Below, in pieces: positions 33,915 through 43,513 of a DNA stretch of 43,513 nucleotides (its first letter is position 1; every line of letters starts with the position of its first letter). The DNA lies in assembly GCA_946886405.1 (NCBI GenBank), contig CAMPIO010000023.1, forward strand, positions 1-43,513. The letters run 5' to 3'. Both the position numbers and the translations under genes were made by a program. This DNA comes from an uncultured Pseudoxanthomonas sp. Its GTDB lineage: Bacteria > Pseudomonadota > Gammaproteobacteria > Xanthomonadales > Xanthomonadaceae. The notes beneath the pieces were generated by a model. The model ran no database searches and was not told the DNA's origin. It saw only the letters and a program-made list of their open reading frames with translations.

Positions 33915-35219
33915 ATGACACACGACTGGATCGCCTCCGCCGGCCAACCGCTGCGCGGCACCCTCGACATACCCGGCGACAAGTCGGTTTCGCATCGGGC
34001 GGTGATGTTCGCCGCACTGGCCGATGGAGTGTCGACCATCGACGGCTTCCTCGAAGGCGAGGACACGCGCGCCACTGCCGCGATCTTTTCGCGGCTGGGC
34101 GTTCGCATCGAAACCCCGTCGCCGTCGCGCCGCATCGTGCATGGCGTCGGCGTGGACGGCTTGAAAGCGGCCGACGGCGAGCTTGACTGCGGCAATGCCG
34201 GCACCGGCATGCGCCTGCTTGCCGGCCTGCTGGCCGCGCAGCCGTTCGACAGCGTGCTGGTCGGCGACGAGTCGCTGTCCAGGCGCCCGATGCGCCGCGT
34301 CACCGGGCCGCTGGCGAAGATGGGCGCTCGCATCGATACCGAAGAAGGTGGCCTGCCACCGCTTCGCATCCATGGTGGCCAGCCGCTGACCGGTATCGAC
34401 TACACCCTGGAAGTCGCCAGCGCGCAGGTGAAGTCGGCGGTGCTGCTGGCGGGTCTGTATGCCGGAGGCGAGACGCTCGTGCGCGAACCGCATCCGACCC
34501 GCGACTACACCGAGCGCATGCTGAAGGCATTCGGCGTGGACATCGAGTTCTCACCGGGCTTCGCGCGCCTGCGCGGCGGGCAGCGCTTGAAGGCCACCGA
34601 CATTTCGGTGCCGGCAGACTTCTCCTCGGCAGCCTTCTTCCTGGTCGCGGCCAGCATCATTCCCGGATCCGAACTGCGCCTGCGCGCGGTTGGCCTGAAT
34701 CCACGCCGCACCGGCCTGCTGCAGGCGTTGCGCCTGATGGGCGCCAACATCAGCGAAGAGAACGCCAGCGAACATGGCGGTGAGCCGGTCGCGGACCTGG
34801 TCGTGCGCCATGCGCCGCTGCGGGGTATCGCCGTGCCGGAAGCGCTGGTGCCGGACATGATCGACGAGTTCCCCGCGCTGTTCATCGCGGCCGCCGCCGC
34901 GGAGGGACCAACCGTCGTCACGGGTGCGGCCGAGCTGCGGGTCAAGGAATCCGATCGTCTCGCTGCGATGGCCAACGGCCTGCGCGCGCTTGGCCTGCAC
35001 GTGGACGAAACGCCGGATGGCGCGACCATTCTCCCCGGCACGTTGCAGGGCGGCAGCGTGGACAGCCACGGCGACCACCGCATCGCGATGGCGTTCTCCA
35101 TCGCGGGCCAGCTTGCGAAGGGCGAAGTGCGCATCGGCGACGTGGCGAACGTGGCGACCTCGTTCCCGAACTACGACGGCCTGGCGACGGGCGCAGGGTT
35201 TGCGTTGCTGAAAGCGTGA
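33915..35219 (+). CDS. aroA: AroA, 3-phosphoshikimate 1-carboxyvinyltransferase (EPSP synthase)
   Basis: AroA (434 residues) joins phosphoenolpyruvate to shikimate-3-phosphate. Motifs in order: PGDKSVSHR (20-28), LDCGNAGTGMRLLAG, SLSRRPMRRV, SAQVKSAVLLAGL, DEFPALFIAAAAAEG, LRVKESDRLAAM and SHGDHRIAM. All substrate- and phosphate-binding residues seem present. The loop CGNAGTGMRL has Gly where E. coli-type enzymes have Ala (GTAMR), and several blocks resemble the class II enzymes, so glyphosate sensitivity cannot be predicted safely. The ATG at 33915 gives MTHDWIASAGQPLRG. A terminator at 35377-35406 follows. Confidence 0.96.
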   Translation: MTHDWIASAGQPLRGTLDIPGDKSVSHRAVMFAALADGVSTIDGFLEGEDTRATAAIFSRLGVRIETPSPSRRIVHGVGVDGLKAADGELDCGNAGTGMRLLAGLLAAQPFDSVLVGDESLSRRPMRRVTGPLAKMGARIDTEEGGLPPLRIHGGQPLTGIDYTLEVASAQVKSAVLLAGLYAGGETLVREPHPTRDYTERMLKAFGVDIEFSPGFARLRGGQRLKATDISVPADFSSAAFFLVAASIIPGSELRLRAVGLNPRRTGLLQALRLMGANISEENASEHGGEPVADLVVRHAPLRGIAVPEALVPDMIDEFPALFIAAAAAEGPTVVTGAAELRVKESDRLAAMANGLRALGLHVDETPDGATILPGTLQGGSVDSHGDHRIAMAFSIAGQLAKGEVRIGDVANVATSFPNYDGLATGAGFALLKA

Positions 35220-35230
35220 CGGTTGCTTTC

Positions 35231-35361
35231 TGTAGGAGCGACGCAAGTCGCGACCGCGACCCCTGAGTGCCTGAGTTCTGTCATTCGTCCGCCGCCCGTC
35301 GCGCGCTTGTCCTGAATCCCGGCGCTGATGGATCCCGGTCGCGACTTACATCGCTCCTACA
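35231..35361. repeat. TGTAGGAGCG-family inverted repeat pair
   Basis: A forward copy (35231-35255) and an inverted copy (35337-35361) flank about 80 bases of unassigned sequence after aroA. They belong to the family also found at 32486-32544 and 38454-38576. Confidence 0.85.
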
Positions 35362-35376
35362 GGGACGGCCAGAGCA

Positions 35377-35406
35377 AAGAGGGGGCGCCAGCAGGCGCCC
35401 CCTCTT
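35377..35406. terminator. Bidirectional terminator between aroA and the TonB-like gene
   Basis: AAGAGGGGGCGCC (35377-35389) and GGCGCCCCCTCTT (35394-35406) form a perfect 13-base-pair stem with a four-base loop between two convergent genes. T-rich ends occur on both strands (TCTTCGTT and TCTTTGCT). Confidence 0.85.
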
Positions 35407-35430
35407 CGTTATCTCTGATGGAGCACAGCC

Positions 35431-35997
35431 TTAGATCGGCTTGAAGTCGACCGGTACCTTCACGCTGGTGGCAATGGCCTTGCCGTTGCGCATGGCCGGC
35501 TCGAAGCGCCACTGCTTCACGGCACTCAGCGCGGCACGGTCCAGTTCGCGCTCGCCGCTGCGCTCGACCACGCGGACGTCAATCGGGTTGCCGCTGGCGT
35601 CCACGTCGGCCAGTACGACGACAGTGCCGCCCACGCCGGCGCGCAGCATGGACGCGGGGTACTTCGGCTGGCTGTTGCTGGCCAACGGGCGCGCCTCGCG
35701 GCTGATCGCCGCCGGGTGGGTGGCCGCACGGTCAGCGCGTTCACGGTTCACCGTCGCGGTGGCTCGCTCCTTGGCTGGCGTGGTGGCCGCCGGCGCATCG
35801 ATCACGCTGCCGGGCACGGTCGCGACCGGCGTTTCGGTCGGGGCGCGCGACTGGCTCCACCAGATCAGACCACCCGCAGTGACCGCAAAGGCGAGCAGCA
35901 TCAACAGGACAGGGGATGTGGTGCGGCGCGGTTCGACCGTAGTGTCTTCTACGGTGGCATCCGGGGTGCGGTACTCGTTGTTGGTGGGCATCGACAT
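35431..35997 (-). CDS. TonB-like energy-transducing protein
   Basis: This 188-residue protein has a cytoplasmic N-terminus, one transmembrane helix (about 29-47, SPVLLMLLAFAVTAGGLIWW), a Pro/Ala/Thr linker (about 50-105) and a C-terminal TonB domain (about 105-188: PKYPASMLRAGVGGTVVVLADVDASG...GERELDRAALSAVKQWRFEPA). This pattern links inner-membrane energy to outer-membrane receptors or other periplasmic partners. The linker is short for a classical TonB, and exbB/exbD are not adjacent. GGAGG five bases before the ATG at 35997 fixes the start. A paralogue is next, at 36393-37040. Confidence 0.85.
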   Translation of the reverse strand: MSMPTNNEYRTPDATVEDTTVEPRRTTSPVLLMLLAFAVTAGGLIWWSQSRAPTETPVATVPGSVIDAPAATTPAKERATATVNRERADRAATHPAAISREARPLASNSQPKYPASMLRAGVGGTVVVLADVDASGNPIDVRVVERSGERELDRAALSAVKQWRFEPAMRNGKAIATSVKVPVDFKPI

Positions 35998-36213
35998 GTG
36001 AACCTCCGTTTCGCGTTGTGGGTTCCGCGTTGGAACGGTGCCGAGTCTTTGCGCGGGGATGTTTGCGATGCGTGATCTAACGATGAAGTGGATCGGTTCC
36101 AGTTCAGGTAATGAAACCCGTGTTCACATGTGTGCAGGTCGCGTACACAAGGCAAGCGCTTCCGCGTTGCGCCAGGACGCGTTGTCCGTGGCAAACGCCC
36201 GAAGATGCGCTCC

Positions 36214-38432
<2,219 letters not shown>

Positions 38433-38453
38433 GCAGACCGCCACCGGCTTGCC

Positions 38454-38576
38454 TGTAGGAGCGCCCGCGGGCGCGATGCTGTTGGCGGGATCGCGCGAAC
38501 GGCATCGCGGGCATGGCCCGCTCCTACAGGATCCGTGTGCATGTGCCTTTGTAGGAGCGCCCCATGGGCGCGATGC
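38454..38576. repeat. Three-copy TGTAGGAGCG-family repeat cluster
   Basis: Copies are at 38454-38479 (plus), 38502-38528 (minus) and 38550-38576 (plus), between the convergent serS and azoR genes. They share TGTAGGAGCG...GCGCGATGC and can pair in alternative hairpins. No separate intrinsic terminator is evident here. Confidence 0.85.
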
Positions 38577-38620
38577 TTCACAGGCTCGCGCCTCTCTGTT
38601 GGCCGTGGGTCGGAACCCCG

Positions 38621-39199
38621 TCAGGCCGCCTGCCGCAACGGCGTCGGGATGCTGGCCAGCGCAGCTTCAATGGCCTGCGCCTTGTGCTCCGGCGAATAGG
38701 CCACGCGCTCGGCTCGAATGAATTCCACGTCGGTGATGCCCAAGAACTTGAACACCTGCGTCAGGTACGGCGCCACGAAGTCGATCGCGGTACCGGCGTA
38801 CTCGCCGCCGCTGGCCTCGGCCACAATGACCTTCTTGCCACCGGCCAGGCCCACCGGGCCGTTCTCGGTGTACTTGAAGGTGCGGCCGGCCACGGCCACG
38901 CGGTCGATCCAGGCCTTCAGCGTGGACGGCACGCCGAAGTTGTAGCGCGGCACGCCCAGTACGATGACGTCGGCGGCCAGGAACTGTTGCAGGGTGGCCT
39001 CGCTGGCTTGTGCGGCGGCGGCATCGCCCCCACCCAGTACGGCATTGGTCAGATGGGGCAGCGGGTCGGCGTCGAGGTCGCGGTAGGTGACCTCCAGGCC
39101 GGGCAGGGTGTCCTGCCAACGGGCTACGATGGCGGCGGTCAGTTGTCGGCTGACCGAGTTCGCGGCCAGGGCGCTGCTGTCGATGTGCAATAGTTTCAT
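38621..39199 (-). CDS. azoR: AzoR, FMN-dependent NADH azoreductase
   Basis: This 192-residue flavoprotein has the AzoR N-terminus (MKLLHIDSSALAANSVSRQLT) with the FMN phosphate-binding SxxSxS-like loop, the FGVPSTLKAWIDRV block, and VIAEASGGEY-like VIVAEASGGEYAGT. It reduces quinones and azo compounds using NADH. It is divergent from a LysR gene at 39317, which probably regulates it. Length and motif order match the family. The ATG at 39199 follows a GAGAACC-like weak ribosome-binding site. Confidence 0.93.
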   Translation of the reverse strand: MKLLHIDSSALAANSVSRQLTAAIVARWQDTLPGLEVTYRDLDADPLPHLTNAVLGGGDAAAAQASEATLQQFLAADVIVLGVPRYNFGVPSTLKAWIDRVAVAGRTFKYTENGPVGLAGGKKVIVAEASGGEYAGTAIDFVAPYLTQVFKFLGITDVEFIRAERVAYSPEHKAQAIEAALASIPTPLRQAA

Positions 39200-39268
39200 G
39201 GTGGTTCTCCGGTCAGGACGCGGCATTTGCCGCCTTGGAGCCCACTGTAGGTCGTTGCATAAATGGGA

Positions 39269-39281
39269 TAAACGTGGTTTA
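39269..39281. promoter_or_regulatory. Candidate LysR operator between azoR and the LysR gene
   Basis: TAAAC-GTG-GTTTA is a perfect five-base dyad in the divergent azoR/LysR intergenic region. It fits the T-N11-A form expected of a LysR-type binding site. Confidence 0.55.
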
Positions 39282-39316
39282 ACGTCACTGATTGTTCTAA
39301 AGGCGGAACTATAGTC

Positions 39317-40324
39317 ATGCAGCACGACCTCAACGACCTCTATTACTTCGCCATGGTGGTGGACCACGGCGGCTTCGCCGCGGCCGAGCGCGCGCTGGGT
39401 ATTCCCAAGTCGCGCCTGAGCCGGCGCATCAGCCAGCTGGAAACCGACCTGGGCGTGCGGCTGTTGCAGCGTTCGACGCGCCGTTTCGCGGTGACCGACG
39501 TCGGCACCAGCGTGCATCGACATGCGCAGACCATGTTGGCCGAAGCGCAGGCGGCGCGCGAAGTCGTCGATCGCCTCAGCGCGGAGCCGCGCGGCGTGGT
39601 GCGCGTCAGCGTGCCGGTGGCGGTGGCGCAGATGCAGTTGCCGAAGATCCTGCCGGCCTTCCTCGACAAGTACCCGAAGGTGCGGCTGCAACTGCACGTC
39701 AACAATCGCCGCGTGGACATCATCAACGAGGGCTACGACGTGGCCCTGCGCGTGCGCGCGAAGCTCGATGACGACGGCAGCCTGGTGATGCGCAGCTTCG
39801 GCCAGATCCAGGAGTTGCTGGTGGCCAGCCCGAAGTACCTCAACCGCGCCGGCCGCCCGAAGGTGCCGGAGGACCTGGCCGACCACGTGACGCTGAGCAT
39901 CAGCGAGGACGAGGCGCGGCAGCGCTGGGAGCTGCACGGGCCCGACGGCGAGGTGCGCCGGATCGAACTCAATCCGCGCCTGGCCGGTTTCGATTTCCCG
40001 CTGCTGCAGTCGATGGCGAAAGACGGTTACGGCATCACGCTGTTGCCGGAGACGGTCTGCGCTGACGCGGTGCGCAAGGGCGAGCTGGAGGTGGTGCTGC
40101 CGGAATGGAGCCTGCCGCAAGGCATCTGTCACGCGGTGTTCGCCTCGCGCCGGGGCATGTTGCCGGCGGTGCGGGTGTTCATCGATTTCCTGGCCGAGCA
40201 TTTGCCGCAGCAGATCGAGTCGTCGCGGCTGGATTGCGGCGGCGCGTGCGCGGAGGAGAAGGAGAAGGCCATCGCGATGGCCATCGACAACACCAAGGCC
40301 GGCAAGGTGAAGAAGGCCTCGTAA
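39317..40324 (+). CDS. LysR-type transcriptional regulator
   Basis: This 335-residue regulator has the LysR winged helix in residues 1-60 (DLNDLYYFAMVVDHGGFAAAERALGIPKSRLSRRISQLETDLGVRLLQRSTRRFAVT) and a substrate-binding domain from about 88. The C-terminus has an unusual 30-residue extension, Glu/Lys-rich (AEEKEKAIAMAIDNTKAGKVKKAS). It is divergent from azoR, a layout typical of LysR regulators activated by quinone or electrophile ligands. A tRNA-Ser gene follows about 110 bases later. Confidence 0.92.
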   Translation: MQHDLNDLYYFAMVVDHGGFAAAERALGIPKSRLSRRISQLETDLGVRLLQRSTRRFAVTDVGTSVHRHAQTMLAEAQAAREVVDRLSAEPRGVVRVSVPVAVAQMQLPKILPAFLDKYPKVRLQLHVNNRRVDIINEGYDVALRVRAKLDDDGSLVMRSFGQIQELLVASPKYLNRAGRPKVPEDLADHVTLSISEDEARQRWELHGPDGEVRRIELNPRLAGFDFPLLQSMAKDGYGITLLPETVCADAVRKGELEVVLPEWSLPQGICHAVFASRRGMLPAVRVFIDFLAEHLPQQIESSRLDCGGACAEEKEKAIAMAIDNTKAGKVKKAS

Positions 40325-40437
40325 GCCACGGCGGCGGGGTTCGTGCGAAAATGCGTTCCGGCCTGCAAGGGGCCGGGCGCGCCGCCGGGGTAGGGCGGCG
40401 ATGCACCGCGACAGGATCGCGGGCAGTTCCAGACAAC

Positions 40438-40527
40438 GGAGAGATGGCCGAGCGGTTTAAGGCAGCAGTCTTGAAAACTGCCGTAGGTGCAAGCCTACCG
40501 TGGGTTCGAATCCCACTCTCTCCGCCA
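40438..40527 (+). tRNA. tRNA-Ser (UGA anticodon)
   Basis: The 90-base sequence folds as a class II tRNA. Acceptor GGAGAGA pairs with TCTCTCC, the anticodon stem-loop GCAGT-CTTGAAA-ACTGC carries TGA, a long variable arm (GTAGGTGCAAGCCTAC-like) follows, and the T-arm is GTGGGTTCGAATCCCAC. The terminal CCA is encoded. tRNA-Ser genes are frequent integration sites, and phage-like sequences lie directly downstream. Confidence 0.97.
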
Positions 40528-40647
40528 ACAGTACTTATAAATCAATAAGATAGGATTGATTTTCTCTCATTCCCATCAACCGTCCCCACGGCGATAAATA
40601 GCTCATCTGTGGCTTCCTCAGCCAAGCAGTCTGAACAAGAATGGGCT

Positions 40648-41412
40648 ATGAAAAACTGCGGCCTATGCCTTCAGCCTGCCCCGCTGGTGAAGTCTCACAT
40701 CATCGCCAAAAGCTTGATGTTCTTGGACGAAGCCCCGGACAAGCCGCTACTTGTCCTGTCGAACGTCGCTACCGCACAGCCGGTTAGCCGCTCGCCTGCG
40801 GGGGTATGGTCACGAATTCTTTGTCATCCGTGTGAGGCGTCCTTTAAGGCCGATGATGACTTCCTACTGAAGTTCATCCAGGACATGAAGGTTGCGCCCT
40901 CAACTGCGAATGGCGCAGCGACTGACCTATCAAGCTTCGATCTGGAAAAGCTGCGGAGAGCAATTCTCTCTGTGCTGTTCCGCGCGCACCTCAGTGACCA
41001 CGAAACTTTCCACAAGGTGGATATGGGAGAGAGGCACTATGAGTCGCTGCGCAAGTTTATGCTTGCCAGAGATAGTGATTGTCCGAGTGTATTTGCCGTA
41101 TTCCTGAGGCACTTGCCAGCGACTATAGGGCGAGCGCTGTTTGATCCGTTTCCAGAGAAGTGGGAAGGCGTGCGTGCATACCGTCTCTATCTTCCCTACG
41201 TCACCGCGATGATTAAAGTGGATCAGAGGAAGATGCCGCATCCTTGGCCAAGGTTTGCACTAGTGACAGGCGACTTAAAGCAAGCGATCAGAGCAAAATC
41301 CTTTAGTCGTTCCGAGAATGAGGTCGCTGCGTTGCTCTCCAATGATGCAAACGCGGAGCGAATAGAAAGAATTTTTGGCCGCGCAAAAAAGGACGGTAGC
41401 CCAGCATATTGA
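40648..41412 (+). CDS. Orphan CxxC...SHII...CxxCE protein (possible HNH-like fold)
   Basis: This 254-residue protein is visibly AT-richer than its neighbours. It has CGLC (residues 4-7), SHIIAKS (16-22) and CHPCE (59-63), a layout shared by treble-clef/HNH-like proteins I associate with mobile and defence loci. A catalytic histidine may be in SHII, but no complete HNH motif is seen. The remainder (about 75-254) is unrecognised, with many aromatic and basic residues. The ATG at 40648 puts the first CxxC at the extreme N-terminus; an in-frame GTG at 40609 would add 13 residues. It lies right after tRNA-Ser and before a broken capsid gene, so it is probably cargo of an integrated element. Function unknown. 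Confidence 0.7.
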   Translation: MKNCGLCLQPAPLVKSHIIAKSLMFLDEAPDKPLLVLSNVATAQPVSRSPAGVWSRILCHPCEASFKADDDFLLKFIQDMKVAPSTANGAATDLSSFDLEKLRRAILSVLFRAHLSDHETFHKVDMGERHYESLRKFMLARDSDCPSVFAVFLRHLPATIGRALFDPFPEKWEGVRAYRLYLPYVTAMIKVDQRKMPHPWPRFALVTGDLKQAIRAKSFSRSENEVAALLSNDANAERIERIFGRAKKDGSPAY

Positions 41413-41511
41413 TCGCATCATGTGCTATCACAGCGTCTCATCATTGACGCTCGCTAAGATGTGAATAATTTGCTTCTCCGGGATTGATCCCTCAACTCCG
41501 GAGTAGCACCC

Positions 41512-41840
41512 ATGACCTTGCAGGAAATCCGGCAGCGCAAAGCTGCCCGCACCGCTGAAGCCCGCGCCATCGTCGCCAAGGCCGAAGCGGAGAAGCGTCA
41601 ACTCACCGCCGAAGAGTCGGCCAACTTCGCCACCATCCGTGCTGACATCGAATCGCTGGAACAGGCCGAACAGCGGCAACAGTTCCTGGACGATGCCGAG
41701 CGCCGCGCCGCTGGCGTGACCGTCATCGCTGGCAACGGTGCTGACACCATCGCCGCACCGGCCGCACCGGCCGCAAGGCGCAGGGCGTGTTCGTGCCGAT
41801 GTCCGCGCTGGAACGTCGCGTCAACACCACCGGCAGTAGC
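41512..41840 (+). pseudogene. HK97-type phage major capsid protein fragment, frameshifted
   Basis: The N-terminal portion MTLQEIRQRKAARTAEARAIVAKAEAEKRQLTAEESANFATIRADIESLEQ...FLDDAERRAAG matches the scaffold (delta) domain of HK97-fold capsid proteins. After a short Ala/Pro-rich stretch near 41780, the matching sequence (KAQGVFVPMSALERRVNTT) continues in another frame and then ends at an inverted repeat beginning at 41841. It has thus lost at least two-thirds of its length. No portal, protease, terminase or integrase is visible nearby. Confidence 0.75.
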
Positions 41841-41934
41841 GTAGCCCGGGTAAGGCCAACGGCCGCACCCGGGGCCTCGATGCCGAATGACCTCTTATAC
41901 ATCTCCCCGGGTGCGCTTCGCTTACCCGGGCTAC
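41841..41934. repeat. GTAGCCCGGGTAAG inverted element within the capsid remnant
   Basis: GTAGCCCGGGTAAG (41841-41854) and its complement (41921-41934) bracket nested arms GCACCCGGGG/CCCCGGGTGC. This is a different GTAG-type inverted element from those near 20.8 and 24 kb. It marks the 3' break of the capsid remnant. Confidence 0.8.
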
Positions 41935-42023
41935 GGTCTACGACCTTTGGCCATCCTATTGCTACGCCATGCGCCAAGTGCGCCCGCTAGACTGCGGCTT
42001 CCACCCGCCGGACCCCGCCCCGC

Positions 42024-42305
42024 ATGAAGCTCACCCCCACGCCCGTCACCGCCGCCATCGCCGGCGTCTTCGCCGGCACCGTCATGCCGTTGATCTGGCC
42101 GAAGCTCGGTGACGAGACGTTGAACTGGGTGTTCGCATTCCTGCTGGTCATCGCGCTGCCGATGCATGTGCTGGTGGTCGGCTTCAACCCGTCGCGCGAA
42201 GCCGGACAGGGGGGATTGAACAGTGCACTCATCAAGCGCGTGGCGGTCTGGCTGGCGTCGGCCGTGGCGGCCGTGGCGTTGATGCGGATCCTGTCGCTAG
42301 GCTGA
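42024..42305 (+). CDS. Small membrane protein, unknown function
   Basis: This 93-residue protein has two hydrophobic segments around the start (about 5-25, PVTAAIAGVFAGTVMPLIW) and middle (about 34-54, WVFAFLLVIALPMHVLVVGF), and a third at the C-terminus (about 72-92, VAVWLASAVAAVALMRIL). I do not recognise a family. It follows the phage remnant but its codon use looks like the host chromosome. Confidence 0.65.
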   Translation: MKLTPTPVTAAIAGVFAGTVMPLIWPKLGDETLNWVFAFLLVIALPMHVLVVGFNPSREAGQGGLNSALIKRVAVWLASAVAAVALMRILSLG

Positions 42306-42352
42306 GGGCTGTCCGAGACCTCCGGTCAGCGTCCCGCAAAGCCACCCATGCG

Positions 42353-42604
42353 TTTTGCCTCTCGCGAGACCCTTGGTGAGAGAAGAGCGAGGCTTTTCGA
42401 GTCTCGCGTGGGCCTTAGTGAGAGAACAGAGCGCCTTTTCGGGTCTCGCGACACCGTTAGTGAGAGAAGGAAGAGGCTTTTTCCCTCTCGCGCCAGGCCA
42501 CGTGTGAGTAGAGCGAGGCTTTTTCCCTCTCGAGCCAGGCTTTGAGTGAGTAGAGCCAGGCTTTTGGCCTCAAGCGCCAGGCTTTGTGTGAGTAGAGGAA
42601 GGTG
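42353..42604. repeat. Six contiguous 42-bp tandem repeats
   Basis: Units of exactly 42 bases begin at 42353, 42395, 42437, 42479, 42521 and 42563. On the minus strand each unit starts near AGCCTGGCTCTACTCAC and ends GAGAGGGAAAA or a variant. Within a unit AGCCTGGC can occur twice, 21 bases apart, suggesting an older 21-base unit. Because 42 is divisible by three, translation in one frame gives 14-residue repeats such as SLALLTQSLAREGK, with about 60-90% identity between units. There are no spacers. It lies between a small membrane protein and the 3' end of the DJ-1 gene. The flanks, 42306-42352 and 42605-42665, show no gene. Confidence 0.93.
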
Positions 42605-42665
42605 GTCCGCCCTGTACGCCTGTCCGGGTCGGCAAGCGCACAAGGCGGGTACGCTGGCGCCGCTG

Positions 42666-43508
42666 TCAGTCCAACCGTTCCAGCAGCACCTTCGCCACAC
42701 CCTCCGCCGAGGCCGGGTTCTGGCCGGTGATCAGTTCGCGGTCCACCACCACGTTCGACTGCCACGGCTGGGCGTTGCTGCGGTACGCCACGCCGGCGTG
42801 CTGCAAGGCGGTCTGCGGGTAGAACTTCATGCGGCCGCCGTTGAGCGCGGCCTTGGCCTGTTCTTCCTCATCGTTGCTGATCACCGTGACCTGGTAGCCG
42901 GCGTAGATCCAGTCGGCCGGCGCCGGGGCGCGGTTGTCGCGTTCCATCCGCTGCACGAAGGCAGCGTTGCCCGGCAGCGTGGACAGCAGGGCGATGGGGC
43001 CGTGGCAGACCAGGGCGGTGGGTTTGCCCTGCTGGTGGAAGTCGGTCAGCAGCCGGCCCAGCGCGGGGCTGGCCAGCAGGTCCTGCATGGGCGCGTGGCC
43101 GCCGGGGATGTAGACGGCGTCGAATTCGCCGTAGCCGATCTGTTCCACCCGGGCCAGGCTGAGCACCGGCGACTGCGTGGCGGACGTCAGCCTCAACTGC
43201 GCCAGCAGGTCGGCGTGCGATTGCAGGCTGGCGACATCGTTGCCGAAGTAGGCCTTGTCTACCGAGGTGCGGTCCACCGTCGGTGCGCGGCCTTCCGGCG
43301 TGGCGAAAGTGATCTCGTGGCCGGCGTCGCGCAGCGCCTTGACCGGCTGCATCAGTTCGTTGAGGTAGAAGCCGGTGGGGTAGACCTGGCCGTCGCGCAG
43401 GTCGAGGTGGTCGGCATCGGACAGCACCACCAGTACGTGGGCGGCCTGGGCGTTGGCCGAGGCGACGGCGAGCAGGACGGCGGCGGCGAGGGGGGCGAGC
43501 AGCTTCAT
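42666..43508 (-). CDS. Secreted DJ-1/PfpI-family protein
   Basis: This 280-residue protein has a signal peptide (MKLLAPLAAAVLLAVASANAQA, about 1-22) and a DJ-1/PfpI fold. It carries VLVVLSDAD at the first strand, FATPEGRAP with the family's acidic residue, YIPGGHAPMQDL, and the nucleophile elbow ALVCHGPIAL with Cys-His. Many relatives (Hsp31/glyoxalase III-like) act as chaperones or on methylglyoxal, but export to the periplasm is less usual. The C-terminus is followed by 42-bp tandem repeats. Function is not assigned beyond the family. Confidence 0.9.
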   Translation of the reverse strand: MKLLAPLAAAVLLAVASANAQAAHVLVVLSDADHLDLRDGQVYPTGFYLNELMQPVKALRDAGHEITFATPEGRAPTVDRTSVDKAYFGNDVASLQSHADLLAQLRLTSATQSPVLSLARVEQIGYGEFDAVYIPGGHAPMQDLLASPALGRLLTDFHQQGKPTALVCHGPIALLSTLPGNAAFVQRMERDNRAPAPADWIYAGYQVTVISNDEEEQAKAALNGGRMKFYPQTALQHAGVAYRSNAQPWQSNVVVDRELITGQNPASAEGVAKVLLERLD

Positions 43509-43513
43509 GGGGG

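Noticed and set aside
40510..42010. A direct repeat of the tRNA-Ser 3' end (att site) flanking the island
   Set aside because: No second copy of the GTTCGAATCCCACTCTC region was seen by eye in the island or shortly after it.
42353..42604. CRISPR array
   Set aside because: The 42-bp units are contiguous with no spacers, and no cas gene is near.
42326..42700. Repeat protein translated across the tandem array on the minus strand
   Set aside because: The frame stays open only because the unit length is a multiple of three; its start lies in a different frame inside the DJ-1 gene and has no ribosome-binding site. It is kept as a possibility in the findings, not as a gene.

Overview
The window is a GC-rich stretch of a gammaproteobacterial chromosome, most probably a member of the Xanthomonadaceae/Lysobacteraceae (Pseudoxanthomonas, Stenotrophomonas, Lysobacter or Xanthomonas-like). 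This rests on the flagellar gene order fliC-fliD-fliS-PilZ-rpoN-fleQ-fliEFGHI, the serC-pheA-aroA cluster, the FFLEELY-type and PHA-granule proteins, and GTAG-type and TGTAGGAGCG-type intergenic repeats. The genus cannot be fixed from this sequence alone.

Left third (1-17.1 kb, all on the minus strand): a flagellar block. In transcription order it runs: four tandem flagellin genes (fliC1 to fliC4), the cap gene fliD, the chaperone fliS, a FliT-like small protein, an atypical PilZ-like protein, a NarL-type response regulator (GTG start), rpoN, a stand-alone receiver protein, fleQ, then fliE, fliF, fliG, fliH and the start of fliI, which runs off the left edge. Good FliA (sigma-28) promoters precede fliC1 and fliD, and a good sigma-54 promoter precedes fliE. 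This fits a hierarchy in which RpoN and FleQ drive the basal body/switch operon and FliA drives filament genes. No sigma-28 site was seen before fliC2, fliC3 or fliC4.

Middle (17.2-31.2 kb): accessory metabolism and envelope genes. There is a secreted orphan protein and a TPR protein, a phasin-like protein, a frameshifted GFA-family gene beside a WYL regulator, and a lipid group (TetR regulator, acyl-CoA-binding protein and a 662-residue two-domain reductase that looks like a fatty acyl-CoA reductase). These are followed by a group II truncated haemoglobin, a membrane protein with a degenerate Mrr-like nuclease domain, a second phasin, a patatin-like lipase, an FFLEELY-type protein and a PHA-system protein. 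No PHA synthase is present in the window. An FHA-domain membrane protein and the periplasmic methionine sulfoxide repair pair msrP-msrQ close the section.

Right third (31.2-43.5 kb): housekeeping genes serC-pheA-aroA on the plus strand, two TonB-like proteins on the minus strand, serS, then azoR divergent from a LysR regulator. A tRNA-Ser(UGA) follows and is flanked by a small AT-richer island with an orphan CxxC...SHII...CxxCE protein and a broken HK97-type capsid gene, but no integrase. A small membrane protein, an array of six contiguous 42-bp repeats, and a secreted DJ-1/PfpI protein finish the window. Several families of inverted intergenic repeats are scattered through the right two thirds.
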